Source: Candidatus Fermentibacterota bacterium | Lineage (GTDB): Bacteria; JAFGKV01 | Direction of reading: 5' to 3' | Length of the DNA: 23,973 bases | Assembly (NCBI GenBank): GCA_016928395.1 | Contig: JAFGKV010000292.1 | Location: 1 to 23,973, forward strand | In this document: positions 16,825 to 23,973 of the stretch, in pieces | How the letters are laid out: each line of letters starts with the position of its first letter | Numbering within the stretch: the stretch's first letter is position 1 | Made by a program: the position numbers and the translations under genes | Notes under the pieces: model-generated | What the model saw: the letters and a program-made list of their open reading frames with translations, nothing else | What the model was told of the DNA's origin: nothing | Databases searched by the model: none

Positions 16825-19656
16825 CTACTCGCTGAAGATGGCTTTGGGCCTGATGACGCCTGCCCTGATCTGGGTGCGCGGGAACAAGGTCGCGATTCGG
16901 CCCTCCAGGCGGGGGAGAAACTCCCGGTACCGCGGGTTCATGCCCACCCGTCCGAACCCTTCGGTGAGGATCACGGCCAGCGGAAGGTCTTCATCGCCGG
17001 TCACGCCCACTGCCAGCTCGCGCCCGGAGAACTCCCGCCAGGTCATGCTATCCACCGACGGCGCGATGATGCCCCGCGCGCCTTCTTCGACGCATCGTCG
17101 CAGGAAAGCGCTGTCCGCGGGCTCCAGTGTCGCCACGATGACGTCGCGGGAGAATCTGGGGGTTTTTCCGTGCAATTGCAGGACTCCCCAGGTCTCTCGG
17201 CCGAATCCGATGGCCCCAGCCAGTACCTCTCCTTCGCCGGCGATAGTGGCAGCTCGGGTCTGTTCCACACGCTCCACCGTGCCGTAAACCAACGCGCGAC
17301 ACGCCCGCGGTTCCGTGTCGCACTGCATCACCACCGTCCCCTGCTCAAGGTCAATCGCGGCGATTCTACCGGAGATTGGCGCCCTGACGGCCGGGCGCCC
17401 ACCGGTGCCGCCCACGATCTCCTGTCCCTCCCAGAGAAACTCTCCCAAGGCGACCTTCAGCATGTGGAGAATCCGCTTTGGCCGAGTTCCAAGGATCTTC
17501 GCGACGTCGATGGTGACCGGTTCGGTCGTGTGCTCCTGAATCTCCCGCAGGATGATGAGACCCCCTTCTTCGATCCGAACCACTCTGCCGCGCACCGGCG
17601 ATATGCAGAAGAACTCCACCCGCAGCAAAGGTTCCCGACCGCGAAACACACGCTGACCGACAGCTACCGTATCGCCTTCCTGAACCAGCAATCCTTCGCG
17701 AAGAGCCTCCGACGACAGCGTTCGATGATACCCCACCAGTTGAGGGATGTTCACTATGAACACCCGGGGCGGGGCCAGCGTGTTTTGGCCCACGACGCGC
17801 TCCGGGGTGACACGCTCACCTTCGCTGACCAGAATCTCCCCGTCATAGGGCAGTTCGCGGACAATGGTGAAGGGCCCCTTTTTCGGAGCGGCCGAAGGCC
17901 GAACCAGGCCAAGGGCTGGTCTACGGGGGCTTGTCGGAAACTCCCATGCCTCCGAGGCAATCAGGGGAGATCCGCAGAATCCAACACCCCGACCGCGGCA
18001 GTCGAACAACACGGGAAGGGATGAGTCCAGGACAACATGCCCTCCTTTGCGATACAGGGAGATTCCTGGGGCCGGCGTCACCTCCCAGTGCCCCGGCGGC
18101 GCCAGCATGACCTCGTTACCACGGAGCCGATAGGTCTTCCCGGATCGGCGATCCACCGCCGACACAACGACCCGCGTGGAGTTCATTGCCCCGGTGGGCG
18201 CCACTACCCAGGCGATTTCTCTGAGGCACTGGCGTTCGAAAAACTCCAGGGCACCCGCTTCATCCCGCGAGGCCAGAATCCCACAATGAGGGCTCCAGAA
18301 CGAGCCGTCCACGGCGATTTTGGTAACGCCAGTGGGTAAGAATCCATCCTCTACGATCCTCAGAACCTCTTTGTCGGAAGCGTGGGAGAAAATGCCGCCG
18401 GCCGCAATCACAAGGTCGATATCAGAAATGCGAAATCGTGAGGATGATCCCACCGGGGTCAGAGTCTCCTGGAATCGATCAACAGCCGACCGCTTCAGTA
18501 TCCTCTCCGCCATGCCGATCCGCGCCTCGGAGAACGCCATGATCTTGTGCTGCTTCCAGGCCTGCGCGATCCCTGCCAGCCCGATTGCCCGCTCGATGGC
18601 CTCCTCGGTCTCATCAGAGGGAATGTAGGTGGGATTGAGCATCTTTCCTGCGGCGTAGTCGCGGAGATCGCCTTCGCTCACCCCGGGAACATGGGGCAGG
18701 ATCTCGCCTACCCCGGCAGTGGCGATGACATTACAGATGGAGTAGCTCATGCCGATATTGGCCGCTACGGTTCGCTGGCAACTGCCGCGAATCCAGGAGA
18801 ACACGTCGGTGGTGGCGCCGCCCATATCGAACATGACGATGTTCTGGCTATGCCGCCGGGCGTATCGCGTAAGGATTCGCTCCACAGCCAGGGGCGTCGG
18901 TATGATATCCGCAGCAACCCAGGGCTTCAGTTGGCCATAGCCCGGGGCTCGCTCCATCACCGTGTGCATGAAGATGTCGAGAATGGCATCCTTGGCGGGC
19001 TGTGGATTCGTCTCGTGCAAGGTGGGTCTGACATTGTCCACTACATGCACCTCGAAGTGTTCGGCTGTTACTTGCTGCACGTATGCCCGTGCAGCGGCAT
19101 TGCCGCAGAAGACCAGCGGAATGCGGCCCGAGGTATCGAACTTGGGCCGCGGGTGTGCCAGGCTCAGAGTCTCGGCAAGCCGCACCAGGTTGGCAATATC
19201 CCCGCCATCAACCCCGCCGGCCATGAGAATCAGGTCGGGGCGCAGGTCACGCATCACGGCCATGCGTTCCACGGTGGAGAGACGGTCATCCACGGTAAAG
19301 GTCCGGAGCACGACGCCGCCCGCCCCCTGGGCTGTGAGTTGCGCGATCTTGCCTGTGTCGGTTGACGTAAGGCCCACCACCATCATCTGGAGACCGCCCC
19401 CGGCCGAACTGGTGGTCAGATACGGAAAGCGAGGATTGCCATGCTCATCGAGCAGTTCCTCGCCGGTGTGCTCTCCCAGGGCTCGAGCGGCGGCCCGCAC
19501 TCCCTCGCACACATTCTCCTGGGGCGCCTCCACGGTTGTTGGGACGGTGGCCGCGCCGCGTACCTCGTATGAGGAGCCGCCCCTCAGCAGCAACCCCTTG
19601 GTCGTGGTGCTGCCAATATCGGTGATGAAGACAGCGTGAAAACCGTTACTGGGCAC
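16825..19656 (-). CDS. MutL-family (glutamate mutase accessory-like) ASKHA ATPase with long C-terminal extension
   Basis: About 943 residues. Residues about 8-470 match the glutamate mutase MutL family of ASKHA ATPases: phosphate loop DIGSTTTKG (from D13), TSSAGGGLQMMVVGLT, LILMAGGVDGGD, FCGNAAAR and the second phosphate motif DMGGATTDVFSW (from about 277). Such proteins are thought to protect or reactivate B12-dependent mutases. The remaining roughly 465 residues are an extension not found in the short family members I know. It includes barrel-sandwich-like segments (GEILVSEGERVTPERVVG, APISGRIAAIDLEQGTVV), where a SGRI...GTVV pattern resembles lipoyl/biotinyl-type folds. I choose the GTG at 19656 because GGAGG lies seven bases upstream; another GTG at 19662 is only one base from it. 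No mutS or mutE mutase genes are in the window, so the partner is unknown. Confidence 0.85.
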   Translation of the reverse strand: MPSNGFHAVFITDIGSTTTKGLLLRGGSSYEVRGAATVPTTVEAPQENVCEGVRAAARALGEHTGEELLDEHGNPRFPYLTTSSAGGGLQMMVVGLTSTDTGKIAQLTAQGAGGVVLRTFTVDDRLSTVERMAVMRDLRPDLILMAGGVDGGDIANLVRLAETLSLAHPRPKFDTSGRIPLVFCGNAAARAYVQQVTAEHFEVHVVDNVRPTLHETNPQPAKDAILDIFMHTVMERAPGYGQLKPWVAADIIPTPLAVERILTRYARRHSQNIVMFDMGGATTDVFSWIRGSCQRTVAANIGMSYSICNVIATAGVGEILPHVPGVSEGDLRDYAAGKMLNPTYIPSDETEEAIERAIGLAGIAQAWKQHKIMAFSEARIGMAERILKRSAVDRFQETLTPVGSSSRFRISDIDLVIAAGGIFSHASDKEVLRIVEDGFLPTGVTKIAVDGSFWSPHCGILASRDEAGALEFFERQCLREIAWVVAPTGAMNSTRVVVSAVDRRSGKTYRLRGNEVMLAPPGHWEVTPAPGISLYRKGGHVVLDSSLPVLFDCRGRGVGFCGSPLIASEAWEFPTSPRRPALGLVRPSAAPKKGPFTIVRELPYDGEILVSEGERVTPERVVGQNTLAPPRVFIVNIPQLVGYHRTLSSEALREGLLVQEGDTVAVGQRVFRGREPLLRVEFFCISPVRGRVVRIEEGGLIILREIQEHTTEPVTIDVAKILGTRPKRILHMLKVALGEFLWEGQEIVGGTGGRPAVRAPISGRIAAIDLEQGTVVMQCDTEPRACRALVYGTVERVEQTRAATIAGEGEVLAGAIGFGRETWGVLQLHGKTPRFSRDVIVATLEPADSAFLRRCVEEGARGIIAPSVDSMTWREFSGRELAVGVTGDEDLPLAVILTEGFGRVGMNPRYREFLPRLEGRIATLFPRTQIRAGVIRPKAIFSE

Positions 19657-19827
19657 GCGCACGCCTCCGGCGCATACTAGCGGATGATAGCGGAATCACT
19701 GCCAAGGGATCGCTGACGACGGGTAGGACGGGAATCCATCCGGGCATTGAGGGAAAGACCCGCTCCCTCGGCAGAGGGGCGAACCCGCTGCGCGGCCATC
19801 AGCACGCTATGGGAACGGAGAAAACCC

Positions 19828-20199
19828 CTACCAGGCGGCCTTTCGGTCTCGCTTGGCGCGGCGGATACCGCGCCGGCTTCCCTTGCTGGGGCGGAATGTC
19901 TTGGCTCCCCCTCGGGATCCGGAACTCCCAAAATCCCTGCCGCCCGCCTCGAACCGGGGCCGAGCTTCGTTGACCACCAGCTTGCGGCCATCAAGCTCAG
20001 CATCATGACACTGTTTGACCGCTTCATCGGCATCTGCCTGCGACGCCATCTCGATAAACGCAAACCCGCGGGATTTCCCCGAGAACCTGTCCACCGCCAA
20101 GTCGCAGCTCTCCACCGTGCCGGCAGCCTCGAACAGCTTCCGAAGGTCAGCCACCGTAGTCTCGTAGGATAGATTCCCGACATACAGTTTCGTTGCCAT
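19828..20199 (-). CDS. Small RRM-domain RNA-binding protein
   Basis: The protein is 123 residues long, with one RNA recognition motif at about 3-80. RNP2 is LYVGNL (5-10) and RNP1 is KSRGFAFIE (42-50), with the RNA-stacking aromatics Tyr6, Phe46 and Phe48 present. The tail (about 85-123) is rich in Gly, Ser, Arg and Lys (FGSSGSRGG, then GSRRGIRRAKRDRK) and is probably disordered and RNA-binding. This matches the short bacterial RRM proteins known from cyanobacteria and other phyla. I choose the ATG at 20199 because the frame upstream has no domain character; GAGGAG lies 13 bases upstream, which is long. The MutL-like gene follows on the same strand after 171 bases, with no functional link evident. 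Confidence 0.88.
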   Translation of the reverse strand: MATKLYVGNLSYETTVADLRKLFEAAGTVESCDLAVDRFSGKSRGFAFIEMASQADADEAVKQCHDAELDGRKLVVNEARPRFEAGGRDFGSSGSRGGAKTFRPSKGSRRGIRRAKRDRKAAW

Positions 20200-20421
20200 G
20201 CGTCTTTCTGTGCTCCTCGCTGTTTCTGTGAGTGCCCGCGCGGAAGTCGGCCGGTAGACGACCTTCGTCTCCGTGCGGCTCGGCATAGGCGCAAGCTGTT
20301 GGCGATTGTCTCAATTCCCGGCACCAACCGATATGATGGGCAAATTCCTCGGTTTGGCAAGACCTTTCGTGGAACGGGGGCCAGAAGCGGCATCCGCGCT
20401 CCCCGAGAAAATGGCAGTAGC

Positions 20422-20528
20422 CTCGCTTCGCTCGTGGTTCCCAGGGTTCGGGGTTCGAGTCGCTGTGCCCGCAGGGCACAGGGTTTAGAGGTCGAGCCAA
20501 AACGGTTGAATGAGGAGATAGGAGCCAG
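20422..20528. repeat. Repeat cluster related to 16522-16797, with hairpin
   Basis: CTCGCTTCGCTCG (20422-20434) is the exact reverse complement of 16765-16777, and CAGGGTTCGG (20442-20451) is the reverse complement of 16778-16787. GGGTTCG occurs twice in tandem (20444-20457). CTGTGCCC and GGGCACAG (20463-20481) form a perfect eight-base-pair stem with loop GCA. The heptamers GAATGAG, GAGATAG, GAGCCAG (20508-20528) match the array near 16540 and 16644. The cluster therefore shares modules with the array 4 kb away. Confidence 0.65.
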
Positions 20529-20573
20529 CCGCTACCCTCTTCACTTCTTCACATTCCTTGCCCCTCAGTTCGC

Positions 20574-20642
20574 TCAAGGGGCGGGAGGAGCCATCTCTTT
20601 CGTCTCGTCTTTGCTCTTTCGTTTCTTCCGCCCGTAAGGCAT
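20574..20642 (-). CDS. Candidate small basic protein (22 residues)
   Basis: An ATG at 20642 is preceded by AAGGGA at suitable spacing and opens a 22-codon frame beginning MPYGRKKRKSKDETK and ending in APPAP. The concentrated Lys/Arg start resembles very small basic ribosome-associated or nucleic-acid-binding proteins in other bacteria, but I cannot assign a family. It lies upstream of the RRM gene on the same strand, separated by about 375 bases. Its short length means it may be chance. Confidence 0.35.
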   Translation of the reverse strand: MPYGRKKRKSKDETKEMAPPAP

Positions 20643-20733
20643 CACTTTTCCCTTGCGGTATGAAGGTGGCATATCGTAGCGTATGGGTGCTCGCAACCAG
20701 CGTCTTCTTCGGTATCTACACAGGAGGGATCCG

Positions 20734-21030
20734 ATGCCCACGTATGTCCTGATGACGAAGCTGGGGCCAGACCTTGCGAAGGAAATGAAGCATCGCAGGG
20801 AGATAGGCCGGGAATGGCGCAAACGAGTGCGGGAGCTGTGCCCCAGCATCAAATTCGTTGCGCACTACGCCCTGCTCGGCGCGTATGACTTCCTCGATAT
20901 CTTCGAAGCCAGCAATGAGGAGGAGGCGGCCTTGGTGTCGATGGTGAGCCGTTCGGCCGGCGCGGTGAGCGCCGAGAGTTGGACCGCTATCCCCTACGCC
21001 AAGTTCCTGGAACTGTCGGAGAAGGTCTGA
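20734..21030 (+). CDS. GYD-domain protein
   Basis: The protein is 98 residues long and fits the GYD family of small cytoplasmic proteins with a ferredoxin-like fold. The opening PTYVLMTKLG and the central ALLGAYDFLDIFEASNEEEA (family core GxYDxVxxxEAPDDE) support this, followed by the usual Ser/Thr and Ala-rich segment. The function of the family is not known. The start is chosen for the strong Shine-Dalgarno AGGAGGG directly upstream; the frame before it lacks domain character. It is monocistronic and converges on the minus-strand gene at 21088. Confidence 0.85.
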   Translation: MPTYVLMTKLGPDLAKEMKHRREIGREWRKRVRELCPSIKFVAHYALLGAYDFLDIFEASNEEEAALVSMVSRSAGAVSAESWTAIPYAKFLELSEKV

Positions 21031-21054
21031 CCCGTCGGCACCCCGGGTTCCGAC

Positions 21055-21089
21055 AGGCCCCCGAACCTAGTCACGTTCCCCGGGGGCCT
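21055..21089. terminator. Candidate bidirectional terminator hairpin between convergent genes
   Basis: AGGCCCCCG (21055-21063) and CGGGGGCCT (21081-21089) form a perfect nine-base-pair GC-rich stem with a 17-base loop. A smaller GTCGG/CCGAC stem (about 21034-21053) precedes it. The hairpin lies between the GYD stop and the stop of the minus-strand gene and overlaps the latter. There is no T-run on either side, so the call rests on position and stem strength. Confidence 0.5.
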
Positions 21090-21984
21090 ATGTCATCCTG
21101 CGGTCGCGCTGCGCCCGCAGGATGATCTTCTGGCCGGCCTTGAGGAGCTCGTCGAGATCCTTGCCGTCACCGGGGAAGCCAACCAGCGCAGTGTCCACCG
21201 CCAAGGCAATCTTGGACGGCGCCTTGTCCCTTTGGCGTTCCTTCTCGATGAGTTTTGCGATGCGGTCCTTCGCCACCTTCGACTCGTCCGGCGAGGTTTC
21301 GGTTAGAAGCACGCACAGCGTACCATCATACACGAGGCCGACATGGTCACCGCCTCGAACAGCCCGGCACACCGTCTCGGCATAGTATTGCCAGATGGAG
21401 GAATCCACCGATCCGACGGCCCGCGAGAGGCTGCGGCTTTGGGCAACCTCGTCTGCAAAGTCTATGAGCAAGAGAGACATCGGCCGCTGCATCCGCCTGC
21501 TTCGCCACAACTCGACTTCCAGCACCCTCCGGAAATACTCCTGCGACCAAAGATAGATGGTCTTGCCCTCCGCCTCTACCCCCGACTGCAACCGCATACC
21601 GGCGAGCTGCTTTTCCTGCTCCTGCACCGTTGCCCTGAGATCCTCAATGGTTTTCTTTTGCTCCGCGGCAGTCTTGAGGAGGTCCTGCGACGTGATATGC
21701 GAACGGCTGAGTACGGGCTCGCCCGGGCCGGGCTCCACAGTGGTATGCGGGCGGCTCGCGGGTGGTAAAGCACGCGAAGGCGCCGACCGGCCTGGTTTGA
21801 TGACCGGCACGACCAGCATGACTGCTCCCGCAAGCGTGCCCACCGCACTCAGGATCCGGAAGAGTTCCGACGAGGCCCACAGACTGGGCGCCGCGAGCAG
21901 AAACGTCGCAATCAGAAACAAGAATGCGGCCGTCGTCAATGACGCCGCCGTGCACAGAGTCTCATGTGATTCGTGTTTTCGCAT
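21088..21984 (-). CDS. Membrane protein with degenerate GGDEF domain
   Basis: This protein has 298 residues. Two membrane helices lie near 12-32 and 42-62, followed by a proline-rich linker and a coiled coil (about 100-135, AAEQKKTIEDLRATVQEQEK). Residues about 145-295 follow the diguanylate-cyclase fold: YFRRVLEVELWRSRRMQRPMS, then LLLIDF, then VCRAVRGGDHVGLVYDG, then LCVLLTET. The active-site loop, RYGGDEF in active enzymes, reads VYDGTLC, so cyclic-di-GMP synthesis is unlikely. It may be a receptor or a scaffold. The start is well supported by AGGAGGG six bases upstream. A perfect 24-bp palindrome lies two bases upstream of that Shine-Dalgarno. The divergent neighbour is nadE. Confidence 0.72.
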   Translation of the reverse strand: MRKHESHETLCTAASLTTAAFLFLIATFLLAAPSLWASSELFRILSAVGTLAGAVMLVVPVIKPGRSAPSRALPPASRPHTTVEPGPGEPVLSRSHITSQDLLKTAAEQKKTIEDLRATVQEQEKQLAGMRLQSGVEAEGKTIYLWSQEYFRRVLEVELWRSRRMQRPMSLLLIDFADEVAQSRSLSRAVGSVDSSIWQYYAETVCRAVRGGDHVGLVYDGTLCVLLTETSPDESKVAKDRIAKLIEKERQRDKAPSKIALAVDTALVGFPGDGKDLDELLKAGQKIILRAQRDRRMT

Positions 21985-21997
21985 GGCATCCCTCCTC

Positions 21998-22021
21998 TAC
22001 CTTGCGGCATGCCGCAAGGTA
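21998..22021. promoter_or_regulatory. Perfect 24-bp palindrome, candidate operator in the divergent gap
   Basis: The half-site TACCTTGCGGCA is followed directly by its exact reverse complement, with no spacer. It sits in the 126-base gap between the degenerate-GGDEF gene and nadE, two bases upstream of the Shine-Dalgarno of the former. A dimeric repressor could control both promoters. As RNA on the minus-strand transcript it could fold into a hairpin next to the ribosome-binding site. The cognate regulator is not in the window. Confidence 0.6.
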
Positions 22022-22110
22022 CTGGGACCGGCCATTGCGTGCAATATCCATCTGCCTCCGGAGAGCGGGGCCACTTTCTGGCGGCGATGATTCTAAAGCA
22101 AGGAGCGGGT

Positions 22111-23808
22111 ATGCCCGTTGTGAGAGTCGCCATCGCGCAGTTAAACCAAACTGTGGGGGCCTTGGAGGCCAATGTGGCCGCCATTCAGGAGTATGCGGCA
22201 AAGGGCGAGGCCCACGGCGCCCAGCTCATGGTATGCCCTGAGCTGTCCATCCCTGGGTACCCTCCCGAAGACCTGGTGCTCAAGCCATCGTTCGTGGCCG
22301 CGAACCGTGCCGCCCTGGAGCGCGTGGCGGCGAACACCGGGGCCATGCCGATCCTCGTGGGATTCGTCGATCGAGAGGATGGCATGCTGTATGATGCGGC
22401 CGCGGTGCTCCAGGAGGGCAGGATCGTCGCCGTGTACCGCAAGGCGATGCTCCCCAACTACGGCGTGTTCGACGAGAAGCGCTATTTCACGCCTGGATCC
22501 GAAGCGCTGGTACTGGAGAGCCAGGCGGGCAGGATCGGCGTGACAATCTGTGAGGATATCTGGCTTCCCCATGGGCCGTACCTCGCGGAGTCTCAGGCCG
22601 GCGCCTGCCTCATCGTGAACCTGAGCGCCTCACCGTATCACAGGGAGAAGTGGAAGGAACGCCAACGGCTCATCGCGGCCCGCGCCCGGGAGTCACAGGC
22701 CGCGCTTGTCTATGCCAACTTGGTAGGCGGGCAGGACGAACTGGTGTTCGATGGGTTCAGCCTCGTGGCTGACGGCACGGGCCGCATCCTGGCCCAGGGC
22801 CGCGGGTTCACCGAGGAACTCATGGTAGTGGACATCCCCTTGGAGGAGCATCGAGGAGCGGAGGAGCATTCCGGCGTACGGATTGTGCCCCTGACCCTGC
22901 CGCCGCACCCCGGCGAAGGCATGGACCAGCCGAGGATCACGATCCCTTCCTCTCCGGAAGAGGAGGTCTACGAAGCGCTGGTACTGGCAACTCACGACTA
23001 TGTGGGCAAGAACGGCTTCAGCGATGCCATCATCGGGTTATCCGGCGGGATCGACTCCGCCGTCGTGGCGTCCATCGCGGTGGATGCGCTGAGCTCGAGA
23101 CGCGTCCACTGCCTGTTCATGCCCAGTGAGTTCACTTCCAGGGAAAGCTACGAGGATGCCGAAGCGGTTGCCCGCAATCTCGGCATCTCCCTGGAGACCA
23201 TCCCCATCGACGACATGCTGCACGCCTATTGCAGTAGCCTGGCGAGGGTATTCGCGGGCACGAAAGCCGACACCACCGAGGAGAACCTCCAAGCGCGGAT
23301 CCGCGGCAACCTGCTCATGGCCCTTTCCAACAAGCTGGGCTACCTGGTCCTCACCACAGGCAACAAGAGCGAGATGGCCTGCGGGTATGCGACTCTCTAC
23401 GGCGACATGGCAGGCGGCTTCGCGGTCATAAAGGATGTGCTCAAGACCATGGTGTTTCGCCTCGTGGCGTATCGCAACGCCCGACAGGGCGGGCCATGGC
23501 TGCCCGACCGGCTCCTGACCAAAGCGCCCAGCGCGGAGCTGCGCTACGATCAGAAGGATTCAGACAGCCTGCCTCCCTATGACGTGCTGGATCCGATCCT
23601 GGAAGCCTATGTCGAACAGGACCTCTCCATCGAGGCCATTGTGGCGCGCGGGTTCCCGCGGGATACGGTGCGACGCGTGGCTCGGCTGGTTGACCGTGCC
23701 GAGTACAAGCGCCGCCAGGCGCCGCCGGGCGTCAAGATCACGGCCAAGGCCTTCGGCCGGGACCGCCGCCTGCCCATCACCAATCGCTTCTCCAATGAAC
23801 GCCCCTGA
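22111..23808 (+). CDS. nadE: Glutamine-dependent NAD+ synthetase
   Basis: This 565-residue cytoplasmic enzyme makes NAD from deamido-NAD, ATP and glutamine, the last step of NAD synthesis. The N-terminal nitrilase-type glutaminase domain (about 1-260) has the Glu-Lys-Cys triad: E44 in PELSIPGYPPEDL, K111 in YRKAMLPNYGVFDEKRYF and C147 in VTICEDIW. The C-terminal ammonia-dependent synthetase domain (about 285-565) has the ATP pyrophosphatase loop SGGIDSA (from S311), then TTGNKSEMACGY and LYGDMAGGFAVIKDV. The length fits the family of about 540-580 residues. I choose the ATG at 22111 because AGGAG lies upstream and MPVVRVAIAQLNQTVG is the family's usual start; an in-frame start at 21973 would cross the palindrome. 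Confidence 0.96.
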   Translation: MPVVRVAIAQLNQTVGALEANVAAIQEYAAKGEAHGAQLMVCPELSIPGYPPEDLVLKPSFVAANRAALERVAANTGAMPILVGFVDREDGMLYDAAAVLQEGRIVAVYRKAMLPNYGVFDEKRYFTPGSEALVLESQAGRIGVTICEDIWLPHGPYLAESQAGACLIVNLSASPYHREKWKERQRLIAARARESQAALVYANLVGGQDELVFDGFSLVADGTGRILAQGRGFTEELMVVDIPLEEHRGAEEHSGVRIVPLTLPPHPGEGMDQPRITIPSSPEEEVYEALVLATHDYVGKNGFSDAIIGLSGGIDSAVVASIAVDALSSRRVHCLFMPSEFTSRESYEDAEAVARNLGISLETIPIDDMLHAYCSSLARVFAGTKADTTEENLQARIRGNLLMALSNKLGYLVLTTGNKSEMACGYATLYGDMAGGFAVIKDVLKTMVFRLVAYRNARQGGPWLPDRLLTKAPSAELRYDQKDSDSLPPYDVLDPILEAYVEQDLSIEAIVARGFPRDTVRRVARLVDRAEYKRRQAPPGVKITAKAFGRDRRLPITNRFSNERP

Positions 23809-23973
23809 TACGCCCCGCGAAGGTCTCGCACTAGATCGTGCACCGCGGCCCTCGCATGGCTTCGGTGAGGGCGAAAGCTTTGGGGGACATTGCGAAAGGA
23901 GGGTTGTACCCCGGAGAACGCGCTGTTCGCCTGCCCGTGCAATGCGGGCCCTGCGAGGAGCATCGTGTGCGGT
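23809..23973. other. Window-end region without an identified gene
   Basis: No terminator with a T-run follows nadE. GAGGAG at 23955-23960 lies four bases before a GTG at 23965, which could be the start of the next gene, but only three codons remain in the window, so it cannot be judged. Confidence 0.35.

Larger units (their letters stand above)
20200..20733. other. Divergent intergenic region with repeat pieces
   Basis: This region separates the divergent RRM (-) and GYD (+) genes. It contains the repeat cluster at 20422-20528, the candidate small minus-strand gene at 20574-20642 and a pyrimidine-rich stretch on the + strand near 20595-20630. Promoters for both flanking genes must lie here, but I see no convincing -35/-10 pair. 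Confidence 0.45.

Noticed and set aside
20440-20475. GGGGTTCGAGTC looked like a tRNA T-arm.
   Set aside because: The flanking bases do not form a T-stem and no cloverleaf can be drawn; the segment is explained by tandem GGGTTCG heptamers.

Overview
The window is GC-rich bacterial chromosome with long, well-separated genes on both strands. I see no phage genes, transposase, CRISPR array, rRNA or convincing tRNA. Several traits point to the FCB side of the bacterial tree, for example candidate phyla such as Eisenbacteria, Latescibacterota or Krumholzibacteriota: a C25 (gingipain-family) protein, very large beta-helix and FG-GAP secreted proteins ending in FlgD-like sorting domains of the type IX secretion kind, and a TPR-fused histidine kinase. 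This placement is inference from gene content, not a phylogenetic result.

Layout. A TPR-sensor histidine kinase (59-2203) is followed by about 0.8 kb without an intact gene, which holds an antisense signal-peptide remnant. Next is a tightly coupled three-gene + strand block of exported proteins (3013-11354): a C25 peptidase-like protein whose canonical catalytic His position is Glu, a 1472-residue right-handed beta-helix protein built from three copies of one module, and a seven-bladed FG-GAP propeller. The last two end in FlgD-like domains. The block looks like a cell-surface or secreted-protein operon.

The next gene (11596-13401) is the most unusual: a response-regulator receiver fused to a DnaA-type AAA+ ATPase, with the DnaA-box-binding domain missing and an unrecognised alpha/beta domain in its place. 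A MuiA/DUF4139 protein (13534-15117) and an ArsB/NhaD-type anion permease (15151-16365) follow on the same strand.

The convergent gap 16366-16824 is built largely of degenerate seven-base tandem repeats. Related repeat pieces recur, in inverted orientation, at 20422-20528. On the minus strand lie a MutL-family (glutamate mutase accessory-like) ASKHA ATPase carrying a C-terminal extension of about 465 residues, and a small RRM RNA-binding protein. A GYD-domain protein (+) converges on a membrane protein with a degenerate GGDEF domain (-) across a long-stem hairpin.

The degenerate-GGDEF gene diverges from glutamine-dependent NAD synthetase (nadE). A perfect 24-bp palindrome sits between them, next to the ribosome-binding site of the minus-strand gene, and is the clearest regulatory-site candidate in the window. 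The last 165 bases hold no identified gene.

How the genes may work together: the histidine kinase plus the exported-protein block suggests an envelope or secretion module; the REC-DnaA protein suggests a phosphorylation-controlled AAA+ regulator; the right-hand part is mostly housekeeping and accessory metabolism.
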